Positions 9,649 to 18,413 of a stretch of DNA of 64,000 nt are shown here, in pieces. Position numbers and translations under genes: made by a program. This DNA is from Bacteroidales bacterium (GTDB lineage: Bacteria > Bacteroidota > Bacteroidia > Bacteroidales > Tenuifilaceae): positions 33,947 through 97,946 of the forward strand of contig RPRQ01000009.1 of the NCBI GenBank assembly GCA_003818205.1, written 5' to 3'. The notes beneath the pieces were generated by a model that did not search any database, had not been told where the DNA came from, and was given only the letters and a program-made list of their open reading frames with translations. Each line of letters begins with the position of its first letter. Position 1 is the stretch's first letter.

Positions 9649-9929
9649 TGAATAGTTACAAAATACCAAATATTGATTTTTACTTCTGGCGAGAAAGCAA
9701 TGAGAATGAAATTGATTGCCTTGCAGACATCGGGAATAAACTGAAGGTTATTGAGATAAAATCGGCGTAAACAATTCATTCCTATTCTTTCAAGCAGATT
9801 AACTATTGGAATACCCTAACAAAGGGTAACCCGCATGATTCATACTTAATTTATAAAGGGCAATCGGAAGAGCATCGTTCCGATGCCCATGTTTTACCTT
9901 GGTTGAAGTCATATCAGGCATTGGAATAG
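9649..9929 (+). pseudogene. C-terminal remnant of a DUF4143-type AAA+ ATPase
   Basis: Reading this strand in one frame gives NSYKIPNIDFYFWRES, then NEIDCLADIGNKLKVIEIKS, an in-frame TAA at 9768-9770, and then about 50 more codons in the same frame (FKQINYWN, then SYLIYKGQ and PWLKSYQALE) to a stop at 9927-9929. The FYFWRes..nEiD..ad.g..l.vIEiKs pattern is the typical nuclease-like end of ATPases with a C-terminal DUF4143 domain. The P-loop ATPase half is absent, and a palindromic repeat occupies the position where it should continue. A decayed fragment is the simplest reading. Confidence 0.65.
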
Positions 9930-10093
9930 CAGTGGAAGAAAAGGCTATCTCGTATGTTTGTAGAGTTAAGAAAACCTCCTCTTACAAAAAGCATGGTAGC
10001 GGTGGAATAACAATAGGTGGGAAAAATCTTGTGTAAATGGATGCGGAAACTAAGCAGGCAATTTAAGTTCTAGGATAAAAACTACAAAAATAG

Positions 10094-10126
10094 AAACCTT
10101 CGAGTTCATAATAAACTTGGAGGTTT
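10094..10126 (+). terminator. Hairpin in the gap before the chemoreceptor gene
   Basis: A 13-bp stem with two G-U pairs (10094-10106 with 10114-10126) sits in the otherwise featureless stretch 9930-10221. It could end read-through from the remnant gene or act as a leader hairpin. No other gene is supported in this stretch. Confidence 0.4.
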
Positions 10127-10221
10127 TATTATGGGATTATTTAGTAAAAAGATGATTCTAATCATCTGTAGAAAGAATTATGGATGAATTAATAGTTTTA
10201 ATTTTGGAGTAATTCATTTAT

Positions 10222-12123
10222 ATGCAATCAATGATGAAAAAACTTAAGTATAGGGAGAGGACTATCCTTGCAATTCTTGGAGCCTCATCAATAATCTACA
10301 TTACTGTTCTAACAATATTTTTTATCCGTTTTAAGAATGAATCATACTCAAGTTCATTGAAACTTGTCGATGAGGTAGCCGATTCTTATGCCGATAAAAT
10401 CTCTTCAGAGCTAAATGTAGATATTGGAATATCTAGATCGCTTGCATACAGCTTTTTAGGCTACAAAAGCATTAAGCAATCAGATCGTTGGGATATTTAT
10501 AAAGCAATGCTTCTAGAAGTAATTAAAAAAACGCCTGAATATGTGAGCACATGGGGAAGTTATGAATTCAGTGCTTATGATATTTTTTATAAGAAAAACT
10601 TTGGCAGAAAAATGTTGACTGCATTCTCATTGAACAACCAGTATATTGTCACTGAATTAGACAGAAATATGGATGGTGATATAGTTGGTAGCACATACAA
10701 TAGTATTAAGCAAAATAAACAGGAATGGGTTGACGAACCATATTTTTATTCTCTTACGCAGGATGGAAAGAATGAAGTACTATTAACAAGTATATGCGTA
10801 CCAATAATGGAGAGTGGTAGGTTTATCGGGTTGGCTGGAGTTGATGTTAGCTTAACCCGTTATCAAAAATATACCGATCAGGTTAACCCATTCAAGGGCA
10901 GCTATGCTATACTTATAAGTAATAAAGGTAAAAATATTACTTCATTTAACGGCAGTAAAATCAATGTATCTTTCAATGATATTGAACCGAATATTGCTAA
11001 AGAATACAATGTTCTTGAGAAAATCCAAAGAGGCGAGAAGTTTTCAGCGTTCAAGAAAGGTTTAGATGGAAGTAAATCATACATGAGGTTTACACCAATA
11101 CAGATTGGGAATTCAACAACTCCATGGTCCTTGCTTGTTGTATCCCCCTTGGATGTCGTACTTGAACAATCAAAAAATACATTAAAACTATTAATTATTA
11201 TTGGCCTTGCTGGAATAATTGTACTAGGTATTGTAATTTCAATAGTTGCGAACCGACTTGTCGATAATATTATTCAATTCATAAATTTTAGTAAACACAT
11301 CAATAACGGAGATCTTAGTAAAAGTATTACAATCTCTAGATCAGATGAGATCGGTGATTTAGCATCAAGCCTAGAAGGGATGAAAAATAGTTTAAGCAAA
11401 ATGGTCTCCTCTATCAAGGAGGGAAGTGGAAATATTGCAATTGCCACAAACGCTCTTAGCCAAAGTTCAAATCAACTTGCATCCGATGCAAATAAGCAAG
11501 CGGCGATAGTTGAAGAGGTTGCATCTTCTATGGAGGAGATTGTTGCAAATATTCAGCAGAATTCACATAATGCTAAGGAAACGGAGATTATTATTAAGAT
11601 CGCCGCTGATGGTGTAAAAAAAGGGAGCACCGCAACCTTTCAAGCCTCAGAATCAATGCAACAAATTGCTAATAAGGTTAAAATAATAACCGATATCGCC
11701 TTCCAAACTAACCTGCTTGCGCTAAATGCAGCAGTTGAAGCAGCAAGGGCTGGCGAGCATGGTCGAGGTTTCTCTGTTGTTGCTGCTGAGGTACGCAAAC
11801 TGGCCGAAAGAAGTAGGTTAGCGGCTGATGAGATTGTTACACTTATCGATAACGGTGTTAAAACCTCAAACAACGCAGGAGAAACATTAAAAAAGATTAT
11901 ACCGGATATTGAACGTACGGTTGTTCTAATTCAGGAAATAACCTCAGCATCGATAGAACAATCGGAAGGGTCAAATCAGGTGAGCAATTCAATACAAGAA
12001 ATCAATCAAATTACTCAAGCGAACTCAATATCTTCCGAAGAGATTGCTTCGAATGCAGAAGAACTCTCTTTACATGCAGAACAACTTATGCAATTAATAC
12101 AATTCTTTAAAACTGAAAAATAG
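10222..12123 (+). CDS. Methyl-accepting chemotaxis protein
   Basis: A 633-residue transmembrane chemoreceptor. Order: TM1 at about 16-36, a large periplasmic double-CACHE-like sensor (about 40-320, with ETW/DEPYFY-type CACHE segments such as [11 protein letters not shown]), TM2 near 324-346, HAMP (about 347-400), and a cytoplasmic signalling coiled coil with the hairpin tip [20 protein letters not shown]. It would sense an extracellular small molecule and signal to CheW/CheA. No che genes, flagellar genes or adapter are nearby, so it is an orphan receptor here. A GGAG sits 11-15 bp upstream of the ATG; a second Met at codon 4 or 5 is also possible. Confidence 0.93.
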   Translation: MQSMMKKLKYRERTILAILGASSIIYITVLTIFFIRFKNESYSSSLKLVDEVADSYADKISSELNVDIGISRSLAYSFLGYKSIKQSDRWDIYKAMLLEVIKKTPEYVSTWGSYEFSAYDIFYKKNFGRKMLTAFSLNNQYIVTELDRNMDGDIVGSTYNSIKQNKQEWVDEPYFYSLTQDGKNEVLLTSICVPIMESGRFIGLAGVDVSLTRYQKYTDQVNPFKGSYAILISNKGKNITSFNGSKINVSFNDIEPNIAKEYNVLEKIQRGEKFSAFKKGLDGSKSYMRFTPIQIGNSTTPWSLLVVSPLDVVLEQSKNTLKLLIIIGLAGIIVLGIVISIVANRLVDNIIQFINFSKHINNGDLSKSITISRSDEIGDLASSLEGMKNSLSKMVSSIKEGSGNIAIATNALSQSSNQLASDANKQAAIVEEVASSMEEIVANIQQNSHNAKETEIIIKIAADGVKKGSTATFQASESMQQIANKVKIITDIAFQTNLLALNAAVEAARAGEHGRGFSVVAAEVRKLAERSRLAADEIVTLIDNGVKTSNNAGETLKKIIPDIERTVVLIQEITSASIEQSEGSNQVSNSIQEINQITQANSISSEEIASNAEELSLHAEQLMQLIQFFKTEK

Positions 12124-12188
12124 AATAGTGCTTTAGTGTCTGATTATCTTCTATGTATATGATATTGGCGCATTCTTAGGTTTTAAAT

Positions 12189-12314
12189 CAATGTCGTTTA
12201 GTTAGCGTTTTTTAAATCAACTCTTCCACCCCGCCATGCGGGATTAGAAGGTTTAATAACCTAGCATAGTCCGCAGGACATGCTAGCGTTAAATTCCTTA
12301 ACTAAACGACATTG
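12189..12314. mobile_element. MITE-like element with 16-bp perfect terminal inverted repeats
   Basis: CAATGTCGTTTAGTTA at 12189-12204 is repeated inverted at 12299-12314. Between the ends are two further hairpins: CCCGC/GCGGG at 12230-12242 and a CTAGCAT.../...ATGCTAG stem at 12261-12285. There is no coding capacity. TTTTAAAT on both outer sides may extend the arms or be a target duplication. This structure is that of a short non-autonomous element or large intergenic palindrome. Confidence 0.6.
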
Positions 12315-12416
12315 GGTTTTAAATATATATTATTTAACGTCAGTTTGACATAAGAAACTATTTAAATGCAATATTATCAGTATTTTACTTTATTCGAAAA
12401 AAATGGAATGATGCCT

Positions 12417-12437
12417 GCCTGCCGGCAGGTAGGCAGT
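12417..12437. repeat. CCTGCCGGCAGG palindrome
   Basis: A GC-rich palindrome (TGCCTGCCGGCAGG core) in AT-rich intergenic DNA. Related sequences recur near 44.95-45.02 kb, 45.18 kb and 51.48 kb, so it belongs to a dispersed family. The bases before it (ATATTATCAG at 12371) also precede the copy at 51.43 kb. Confidence 0.55.
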
Positions 12438-12529
12438 CTTCCAAAAACATAATATTAGTATTAAAGCACTAATAAATAGCGATATAACATGTATTATTAT
12501 ATCGAATTCACGTTATTTAGGTTTTATTT

Positions 12530-12560
12530 TTTGAGAAATCCATAACTTCTCATACCTTTG
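12530..12560 (+). promoter_or_regulatory. Bacteroidota-type promoter for carAB
   Basis: TTTG at 12530-12533 and TACCTTTG at 12553-12560 match the -33 and -7 consensus with a 19-bp spacer. Transcription would begin near 12567, leaving a leader of about 235 nt before carA. Confidence 0.6.
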
Positions 12561-12658
12561 TCAAACTATTTTTGAGAATGATGTCAATATTACAAAAGCA
12601 AATTTCTTCGTCTAAACATACTGGGTTCGAAATCTCAATATCTTACTATATTTTATTT

Positions 12659-12688
12659 GGTCTGCCATTACTGGCAGGCTTTTTTTTT
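12659..12688 (+). terminator. Intrinsic terminator/attenuator in the carA leader
   Basis: An 8-bp stem with G-U pairs (12659-12666 with 12673-12680) and a 6-nt loop is followed at once by an uninterrupted T9. This is a textbook intrinsic terminator, yet it lies between the promoter and carA. It would cut most transcripts about 115 nt before the gene unless prevented, so attenuation of pyrimidine/arginine synthesis is plausible. Confidence 0.65.
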
Positions 12689-12756
12689 ATCAAAACATTC
12701 CTAACCCCTGTTGCTGAAACCAATAAACTTTCTTCATTAAAATATTTTTTCAATTC

Positions 12757-12779
12757 AAGGTCGGCTAATCACCGACCTT
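12757..12779 (+). promoter_or_regulatory. Second hairpin in the carA leader
   Basis: A perfect 8-bp stem, AAGGTCGG at 12757-12764 with CCGACCTT at 12772-12779, loop 7 nt, ending 24 nt before the carA ATG. It has no U-tract and could control translation or be part of an alternative fold with the upstream terminator. Confidence 0.5.
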
Positions 12780-12803
12780 ATTTATGCCATAATCCCAACA
12801 ATA

Positions 12804-13895
12804 ATGAATAGCACAAAAGCAAAACTGATTCTTGAAGATGGTACAATCCTAATCGGAACCTCCTTTGGATACCAAGGGGGGTCGGCTGGCGAACTCGTCT
12901 TCAATACTGCAATGACTGGCTACCCCGAGAGCCTTACCGATGCCTCGTACCGAGGGCAGATACTGGTTGCCACTTATCCGCTTATCGGGAATTACGGTGT
13001 ACCAGGTAAAGCAACCGAGAACGATATCTTTCAGTTCTGGGAATCGGATAGGATTCAGGTATCAGGCCTGGTGGTAGCCGAATATAGCGAATGCTATAGC
13101 CACTGGAATGCACAGATGAGCCTCTCGCAATGGCTTATTGAGCATAAAATTCCTGCTATATCTGGAATTGATACCAGAGCGTTGACCAAAAAATTGAGAG
13201 AAAAAGGGACTACACTTGCCAAAATAGAGTTTGATAAGGAGATTCCATTCATCGACCCAAATCAGGAGGATTTGGTTGGACAGGTTTCAGTGAAAGAAAA
13301 AAAGGTTTATGGTAATGGGAAATATAAAATAACGTTAGTTGATTGTGGGATAAAGAACAATATTATACGATGCTTAATAAACCGCGATACAATTGTTACA
13401 AGAGTTCCTTACGATTACAATTTCAATAACGATGATTGGGATGGACTATTCCTCTCCAATGGTCCTGGCAATCCCAAGATGAATGAGGCTACCATTAAGA
13501 ACCTCCGTAAGGCTTTAGAAGGAAATAAACCCATTATGGGGATATGCTTGGGAAATCAGCTGATGGCACTAGCTGCTGGTGCTGATACATACAAACTCCC
13601 CTATGGGCATCGTAGCCATAATCAACCCGTTATCATGAAGGATACCGATAGATGCTTTATCACATCACAGAATCATGGATTTGCTATCGATACATCAACA
13701 TTACCAAGCGATTGGGATATCCTTTTCGAGAATGCGAACGATGGAACCTGCGAGGGGATTAGGCATAAAACGAAACCATTCTTTGCCGCTCAGTTTCACC
13801 CCGAGGCATCAGGAGGTCCTACAGATACAGAGTTTTTGTTCGATGATTTCTTGAATCTCGTTGAAAAAAACAAGAATGATAATTTTACAAAATAA
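12804..13895 (+). CDS. carA: Carbamoyl-phosphate synthase small (glutaminase) subunit
   Basis: A 363-residue class I glutamine amidotransferase subunit. It hydrolyses glutamine and passes ammonia to CarB for carbamoyl phosphate, the precursor of pyrimidines and arginine. The N-terminal CPSase domain shows NTAMTGYPESLTDASYRGQI. The glutaminase nucleophile is C248 in GICLGNQ and the partners are H332/E334 in QFHPEAS. carB follows after 83 bp containing a palindromic repeat. The start at 12804 matches the family N-terminus. Confidence 0.96.
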   Translation: MNSTKAKLILEDGTILIGTSFGYQGGSAGELVFNTAMTGYPESLTDASYRGQILVATYPLIGNYGVPGKATENDIFQFWESDRIQVSGLVVAEYSECYSHWNAQMSLSQWLIEHKIPAISGIDTRALTKKLREKGTTLAKIEFDKEIPFIDPNQEDLVGQVSVKEKKVYGNGKYKITLVDCGIKNNIIRCLINRDTIVTRVPYDYNFNNDDWDGLFLSNGPGNPKMNEATIKNLRKALEGNKPIMGICLGNQLMALAAGADTYKLPYGHRSHNQPVIMKDTDRCFITSQNHGFAIDTSTLPSDWDILFENANDGTCEGIRHKTKPFFAAQFHPEASGGPTDTEFLFDDFLNLVEKNKNDNFTK

Positions 13896-13900
13896 AAAAT

Positions 13901-13966
13901 ATACCGCGGAGACGCTGAGTTCTCTGAGTTAAAAATCTCTGCGTTCTCTGTGCCTCTGCGGTAAAA
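13901..13966. repeat. Palindromic CGCAGAG-type repeat between carA and carB
   Basis: The 5' arm (ACCGCGGAG, ACGCTGAG, TTCTCTGAG) and the inverted 3' arm (complement reads ACCGCAGAG, GCACAGAG, AACGCAGAG) make an imperfect stem of nearly 30 bp that fills almost all of the carA-carB gap. It would be transcribed within the operon and could act as an mRNA-stability or partial-termination element. Confidence 0.65.
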
Positions 13967-13978
13967 AATAAACTGAAA

Positions 13979-16900
13979 ATGAAAAAACAATATAAGAAGA
14001 TACTCGTTCTCGGTTCAGGAGCACTAAAGATTGGAGAGGCTGGAGAGTTTGATTACAGCGGTTCACAAGCCCTGAAGGCTTTAAAGGAAGAGGGAATAAA
14101 AACCATTCTGATTAACCCGAATATCGCCACAGTTCAGACTAGCAAGGGGATTGCCGATAAGGTTTACTTTCTACCTGTCACCCCCCATTTCGTCGAAAAG
14201 GTGATTGAGATTGAAAAGCCCGATGGCCTTTTCCTCTCCTTTGGTGGACAAACAGCCCTTAACTGCGGTACAAATCTTTACAACTCTGGAATCCTTTCAA
14301 AACACAATATCGAAGTTCTTGGAACACCTGTTGAAACCATTATCAATACAGAGGATCGTGAACTCTTTGCTGGAAAACTTCGTGAAATTGATGTAAAAAC
14401 ACCTAAGAGTTTTGCCGTTGATAGCGTAGATAAAGCGATTGAAGCCGCCCGAACTATTGGTTACCCTTTAATCATAAGAGCGGCTTTTACTCTTGGGGGT
14501 CAGGGTAGCGGTTTCTGCTCAAATGACGAAGAGCTACATGCACTTGCTACCAACGCATTCTCCTATTCAAATCAAATACTTGTTGAGGAATCGCTTAAAG
14601 GGTGGAAAGAGGTTGAATACGAGGTAGTACGCGATAGATTTGACAATTGCATTACCGTTTGCAACATGGAGAACTTCGACCCACTGGGTATCCATACAGG
14701 TGAAAGTATTGTAGTTGCTCCATCTCAGACTTTATCGAATTCAGAATATCATAAGCTAAGATCACTTGCAATCAAAATAATTCGGCATTTAGGTGTTGTT
14801 GGAGAGTGCAATGTTCAATATGCGCTTGATCCAAACAGCGAGGATTATAGGGTGATTGAGGTGAATGCCCGTTTATCGCGCTCATCAGCATTGGCATCTA
14901 AAGCTACAGGTTATCCGCTAGCTTTTATCGCAGCAAAACTTGGTTTAGGTTATGGATTACATCAGCTAAAAAACGCCGTAACTCAAACTACCACTGCTTG
15001 CTTTGAACCTGCCCTAGATTATATCGTTGTAAAAATCCCCCGTTGGGATTTGAATAAATTTCAAGGCGTTACCCGCGAAATTGGCTCATCGATGAAGAGC
15101 GTTGGAGAAGTTATGGCTATCGGGCGTACGTTTGAGGAGGCCATTCAAAAAGGGTTGAGGATGGTTGGACAGGGAATGCACGGATTGGTCGGCAATCCAA
15201 AGGTTACTCATGTAAATTTAGAGGAGTCACTCTCCCACCCCACCGATCAGCGAATCTTTGCGGTTGCTGAAGCTCTTGAAAAGGGTTGGACAATTGAAAG
15301 GATACATCAGCTAACTGCCATTGATGTTTGGTTTCTTGAGAAATTGGCAAATATTACAACGTTTAAACTTACGCTAGAGAAAATAAAATCAATAGAGAAT
15401 CTTGATTTTGATACCTTGAATGCTGCTAAACGAATGGGGTTCTCCGATTTTCAGCTTGCTCGGCTAATTTTCAACCCATCGCCAAATGAGATCGAGGAAT
15501 GCCAAGGTAAAGTAAGGGTGCATAGAAAAAATCTTGGGATTCTCCCTGTGGTTAAGCAAATTGATACGCTTGCGGCTGAATATCCGTCATCAACTGCATA
15601 CATGTACATCACCTATAATGGAACCGAAAACGATATAGTTAACGATAAGAAAGATAAGTCTGTCATAGTTTTAGGCTCAGGGGCTTATAGGATTGGTAGT
15701 TCCGTAGAGTTCGACTGGTGTACTGTTAGCGCTGTGAGCGAGATTCGGAAAATGGGTTACCGCTCAGTGATGATCAACTACAATCCCGAAACGGTAAGTA
15801 CTGATTACGATATCTGTGATAGGCTATACTTCGATGAGCTAACCTTTGAGCGGGTCCTCGATATTATCGAAATTGAAAAACCCATTGGGGTTATTGTTTC
15901 GGTAGGTGGTCAAATCCCAAACAATTTGGCAATGAGGTTGCATAATGCAGGGGTTAAAATTCTTGGTACTACACCAGAGAATATTGATAGAGCCGAAGAT
16001 CGACAGAAATTCTCTGAAATGCTCGATAGGCTAGAGATCGATCAACCCCGCTGGAAGCAGCTATCAACCTTTGAGGAGGTTGAAAAATTTGTTGATGAGG
16101 TTGGCTACCCCGTTCTGATTCGTCCATCATATGTGCTCTCGGGTTCAGCAATGAACGTTGTTTCAAACCACGATGAGCTTAGGGATTATCTTCAGCTAGC
16201 TACCAACGTATCTAAGAATCACCCTGTGGTAGTAAGTGAATTCATTGAGGGTGCAAAGGAGATTGAGTTTGATGGAGTTGCCAATAACGGGGAGGTTATA
16301 ATCGATGCAATATCTGAACATGTCGAATTCGCGGGGGTTCACTCAGGAGATGCAACACTAGTGTTCCCTCCACAAAAACTCTACTTCGAAACCATTCGTC
16401 GAATCCGTAAGATTGCCCGCGATATTGCCAAAGAGCTAAACATTACAGGTCCATTCAATATGCAGCTCCTTGCAAAGAATAATGATGTTAAGGTGATTGA
16501 ATGTAATCTTCGTGCAAGTCGAAGCTTTCCATTCGTTTCAAAGGTTCTTGGGTACAACTTTATAGGCGCAGCAACAAACTTCATGTTGGGTAGAATGCCC
16601 AACACCTTATCTCCATCGATGTTTGAGATTGACCATGTTGGTATTAAAGCATCACAGTTCTCGTTTAGCCGACTATCAAAAGCAGATCCAATTCTAGGTG
16701 TTGAGATGGCATCCACCGGCGAGGTAGGTTGTATCGGTAACGATTTTGATGATGCTTTGATAAAAGCGATGCTATCGGTAGGCTATCGAATCCCACAAAA
16801 GAGTATTCTTGTATCATCAGGTCCGTTGAGGTCGAAGATTGCTCTTATTGAACCCTTAATTCTTCTTCAACAACAAGGGTTTACGATTTATGCAACCAAG

Positions 16901-17200
16901 GGTACGGCAAAGTTCATGAAGGAGAATGGTGTGAATGCTATCCCTGTTGCTTGGCCCGATGAGGCTGAATCGCCCAACAGCACTGAACTCATTCGAAATC
17001 GACAGGTTGAAATGGTTATCAACGTACCAAAAAACCTTTCGAAGAAGGAACTGTATAACGATTACTCAATACGAAGGTCAGCCATTGATTGCAATATCCC
17101 GCTGATTACTAACGCTCGGCTTGCCGCTGCATTCCTTTTTGCAATTTGCAATAAGAAGTTAGAGGATTTGGATATTAGAAGTTGGGATGAGTATATCTAA
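13979..17200 (+). CDS. carB: Carbamoyl-phosphate synthase large subunit
   Basis: A 1073-residue protein with the duplicated ATP-grasp architecture of CarB. The first half begins KKILVLGSGALKIGEAGEFDYSGSQ and the second KSVIVLGSGAYRIGSSVEFDWC near residue 560. Each contains ATP-grasp signatures (EVNARLSRSSALASKATGYP, VIECNLRASRSFPFVSK). The C-terminal MGS-like allosteric domain is present (about 935-1073, GFTIYATKGTAKFMKENGV). It makes carbamoyl phosphate from bicarbonate, ATP and CarA-derived ammonia. Length and motifs are complete. Confidence 0.97.
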   Translation: MKKQYKKILVLGSGALKIGEAGEFDYSGSQALKALKEEGIKTILINPNIATVQTSKGIADKVYFLPVTPHFVEKVIEIEKPDGLFLSFGGQTALNCGTNLYNSGILSKHNIEVLGTPVETIINTEDRELFAGKLREIDVKTPKSFAVDSVDKAIEAARTIGYPLIIRAAFTLGGQGSGFCSNDEELHALATNAFSYSNQILVEESLKGWKEVEYEVVRDRFDNCITVCNMENFDPLGIHTGESIVVAPSQTLSNSEYHKLRSLAIKIIRHLGVVGECNVQYALDPNSEDYRVIEVNARLSRSSALASKATGYPLAFIAAKLGLGYGLHQLKNAVTQTTTACFEPALDYIVVKIPRWDLNKFQGVTREIGSSMKSVGEVMAIGRTFEEAIQKGLRMVGQGMHGLVGNPKVTHVNLEESLSHPTDQRIFAVAEALEKGWTIERIHQLTAIDVWFLEKLANITTFKLTLEKIKSIENLDFDTLNAAKRMGFSDFQLARLIFNPSPNEIEECQGKVRVHRKNLGILPVVKQIDTLAAEYPSSTAYMYITYNGTENDIVNDKKDKSVIVLGSGAYRIGSSVEFDWCTVSAVSEIRKMGYRSVMINYNPETVSTDYDICDRLYFDELTFERVLDIIEIEKPIGVIVSVGGQIPNNLAMRLHNAGVKILGTTPENIDRAEDRQKFSEMLDRLEIDQPRWKQLSTFEEVEKFVDEVGYPVLIRPSYVLSGSAMNVVSNHDELRDYLQLATNVSKNHPVVVSEFIEGAKEIEFDGVANNGEVIIDAISEHVEFAGVHSGDATLVFPPQKLYFETIRRIRKIARDIAKELNITGPFNMQLLAKNNDVKVIECNLRASRSFPFVSKVLGYNFIGAATNFMLGRMPNTLSPSMFEIDHVGIKASQFSFSRLSKADPILGVEMASTGEVGCIGNDFDDALIKAMLSVGYRIPQKSILVSSGPLRSKIALIEPLILLQQQGFTIYATKGTAKFMKENGVNAIPVAWPDEAESPNSTELIRNRQVEMVINVPKNLSKKELYNDYSIRRSAIDCNIPLITNARLAAAFLFAICNKKLEDLDIRSWDEYI

Positions 17201-17496
17201 GGCTGCAAAAAAGAGTGTTGCTATTTTGCTGTGATGCGGTATTTAGGATCTGCTGATTAAGTGTTAAAACACAGAAATATAAAATATTACAACAATTTTT
17301 TGTTGTGTAAGCGCAAGCATTTTTTATGTAAAAGCCTAAAATACGTGCCCTTGTTTCTAATTTCACCCCTTGGGGGTTTGTTTTTAATGGCTTCATAAAC
17401 CTATTTGTGACTTATTCAGCAAGCCCTAATTACATGTGATTTAGATTAGTATATCGCATAAGGCTTAAAGGTAATCATTAAAGTTCACCCAAAATC

Positions 17497-17583
17497 CGCA
17501 AGAAAAAAATCTTGCGAATTCGATTTAGAAAATCAACCTTTTCAAGTTTTGCATAGATCACTTTCAAGGTGATTTTCTAAATC
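17497..17583. repeat. Cluster of inverted repeats downstream of carB
   Basis: Two palindromes lie together. CGCAAGA/TCTTGCG at 17497-17516 has a 6-nt A-loop. GATTTAGAAAATCAACCTT at 17522-17540 pairs with AAGGTGATTTTCTAAATC at 17566-17583 with one bulged base. The rest of the gap 17201-17762 shows no gene. A short ACCCC/GGGGT stem is near 17365, and TTGCTATCCA occurs twice (about 17664 and 17740). Confidence 0.55.
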
Positions 17584-17762
17584 GGGGTTAATTCTTATTG
17601 ACCCATTCAACCTTATATTGAGTAATTCGGGATAAAAGCGAAGCGAATTATTCTGATTATCTTGCTATCCAGTCGGTATTAGAACAGGTTGAAGTATAGC
17701 AATATCTAGATAAGGTAGGAAAAGTAACCGTTTAGCGATTTGCTATCCAAAAGGCATTTCCC

Positions 17763-18371
17763 TTATTTTTTGTACTTTCTAAGTGTACGACCATAGTCCT
17801 TAAGTATAAGACTATCTATTCTTTGCATACTATTTTTCATATGGTAGCTTATATTCAAACCATCTCTAAATAAAACAATAAGTGCCTTCTTATCATTCGT
17901 TGAACTACTATTTAAGGTTGTATAAACCAAATTTGTTAGGGTTTTAATACAAAAATCCATATGGCTTAAGTAAGAATCCATTTCGGAGAGCATGGTCAAC
18001 ATCTTATAATCCATTTTTGAGACCAGCGAAGATCTCTCAAGAATTTTCCAACCTGAATTGAGCATATTCTGCATTTGTATTCCACCATTCTTCGAGATAA
18101 TCTCTATGACCCGAACCTTATTGTCGTAAAGGTAATGATTAAAGGTATCTATTTGGTTTTTCATATTCTGATCCTGTACCTTTAGGTTCTTCATATTTGT
18201 CTCACAATCGTAGTGTATGCTTGATATTGACTTATTAATAAACTCATTATCGCTCGAGTCTTGGAACCAGCCTGCTAAAAGCAATGCAATTAAAACACCT
18301 AAGAACTCAGGAATAAAATCGATTAGAATATTAAACCAATGTAATCTTTTTGTTTTATTCTTTTCTTTCAT
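17763..18371 (-). CDS. Uncharacterised single-pass membrane protein
   Basis: A 202-residue protein not recognised with certainty. A basic start (MKEKNKTKRLHW) is followed by one hydrophobic segment at about 14-36 (NILIDFIPEFLGVLIALLLAGW), then a long polar, mostly helical domain likely outside the cytoplasm. The layout resembles small Bacteroidota proteins of the DUF6090 kind, but I cannot confirm this. It lies 42 bp downstream of an M28 peptidase gene in the same direction and could be co-transcribed. Confidence 0.6.
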   Translation of the reverse strand: MKEKNKTKRLHWFNILIDFIPEFLGVLIALLLAGWFQDSSDNEFINKSISSIHYDCETNMKNLKVQDQNMKNQIDTFNHYLYDNKVRVIEIISKNGGIQMQNMLNSGWKILERSSLVSKMDYKMLTMLSEMDSYLSHMDFCIKTLTNLVYTTLNSSSTNDKKALIVLFRDGLNISYHMKNSMQRIDSLILKDYGRTLRKYKK

Positions 18372-18413
18372 ACTATTTGCTGAATAACAATTAATTACTA
18401 AGCAACTTGGTAT

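Noticed and set aside
12615..12640. GGGTTCGAAATC resembling a tRNA T-arm
   Set aside because: No flanking acceptor, D or anticodon stems can be formed around it.
12572..12811. 79-codon frame in the carA leader
   Set aside because: It runs through the terminator hairpin and the second hairpin and overlaps the carA start by 8 bp; the leader-RNA reading is better, though a leader peptide cannot be fully excluded.
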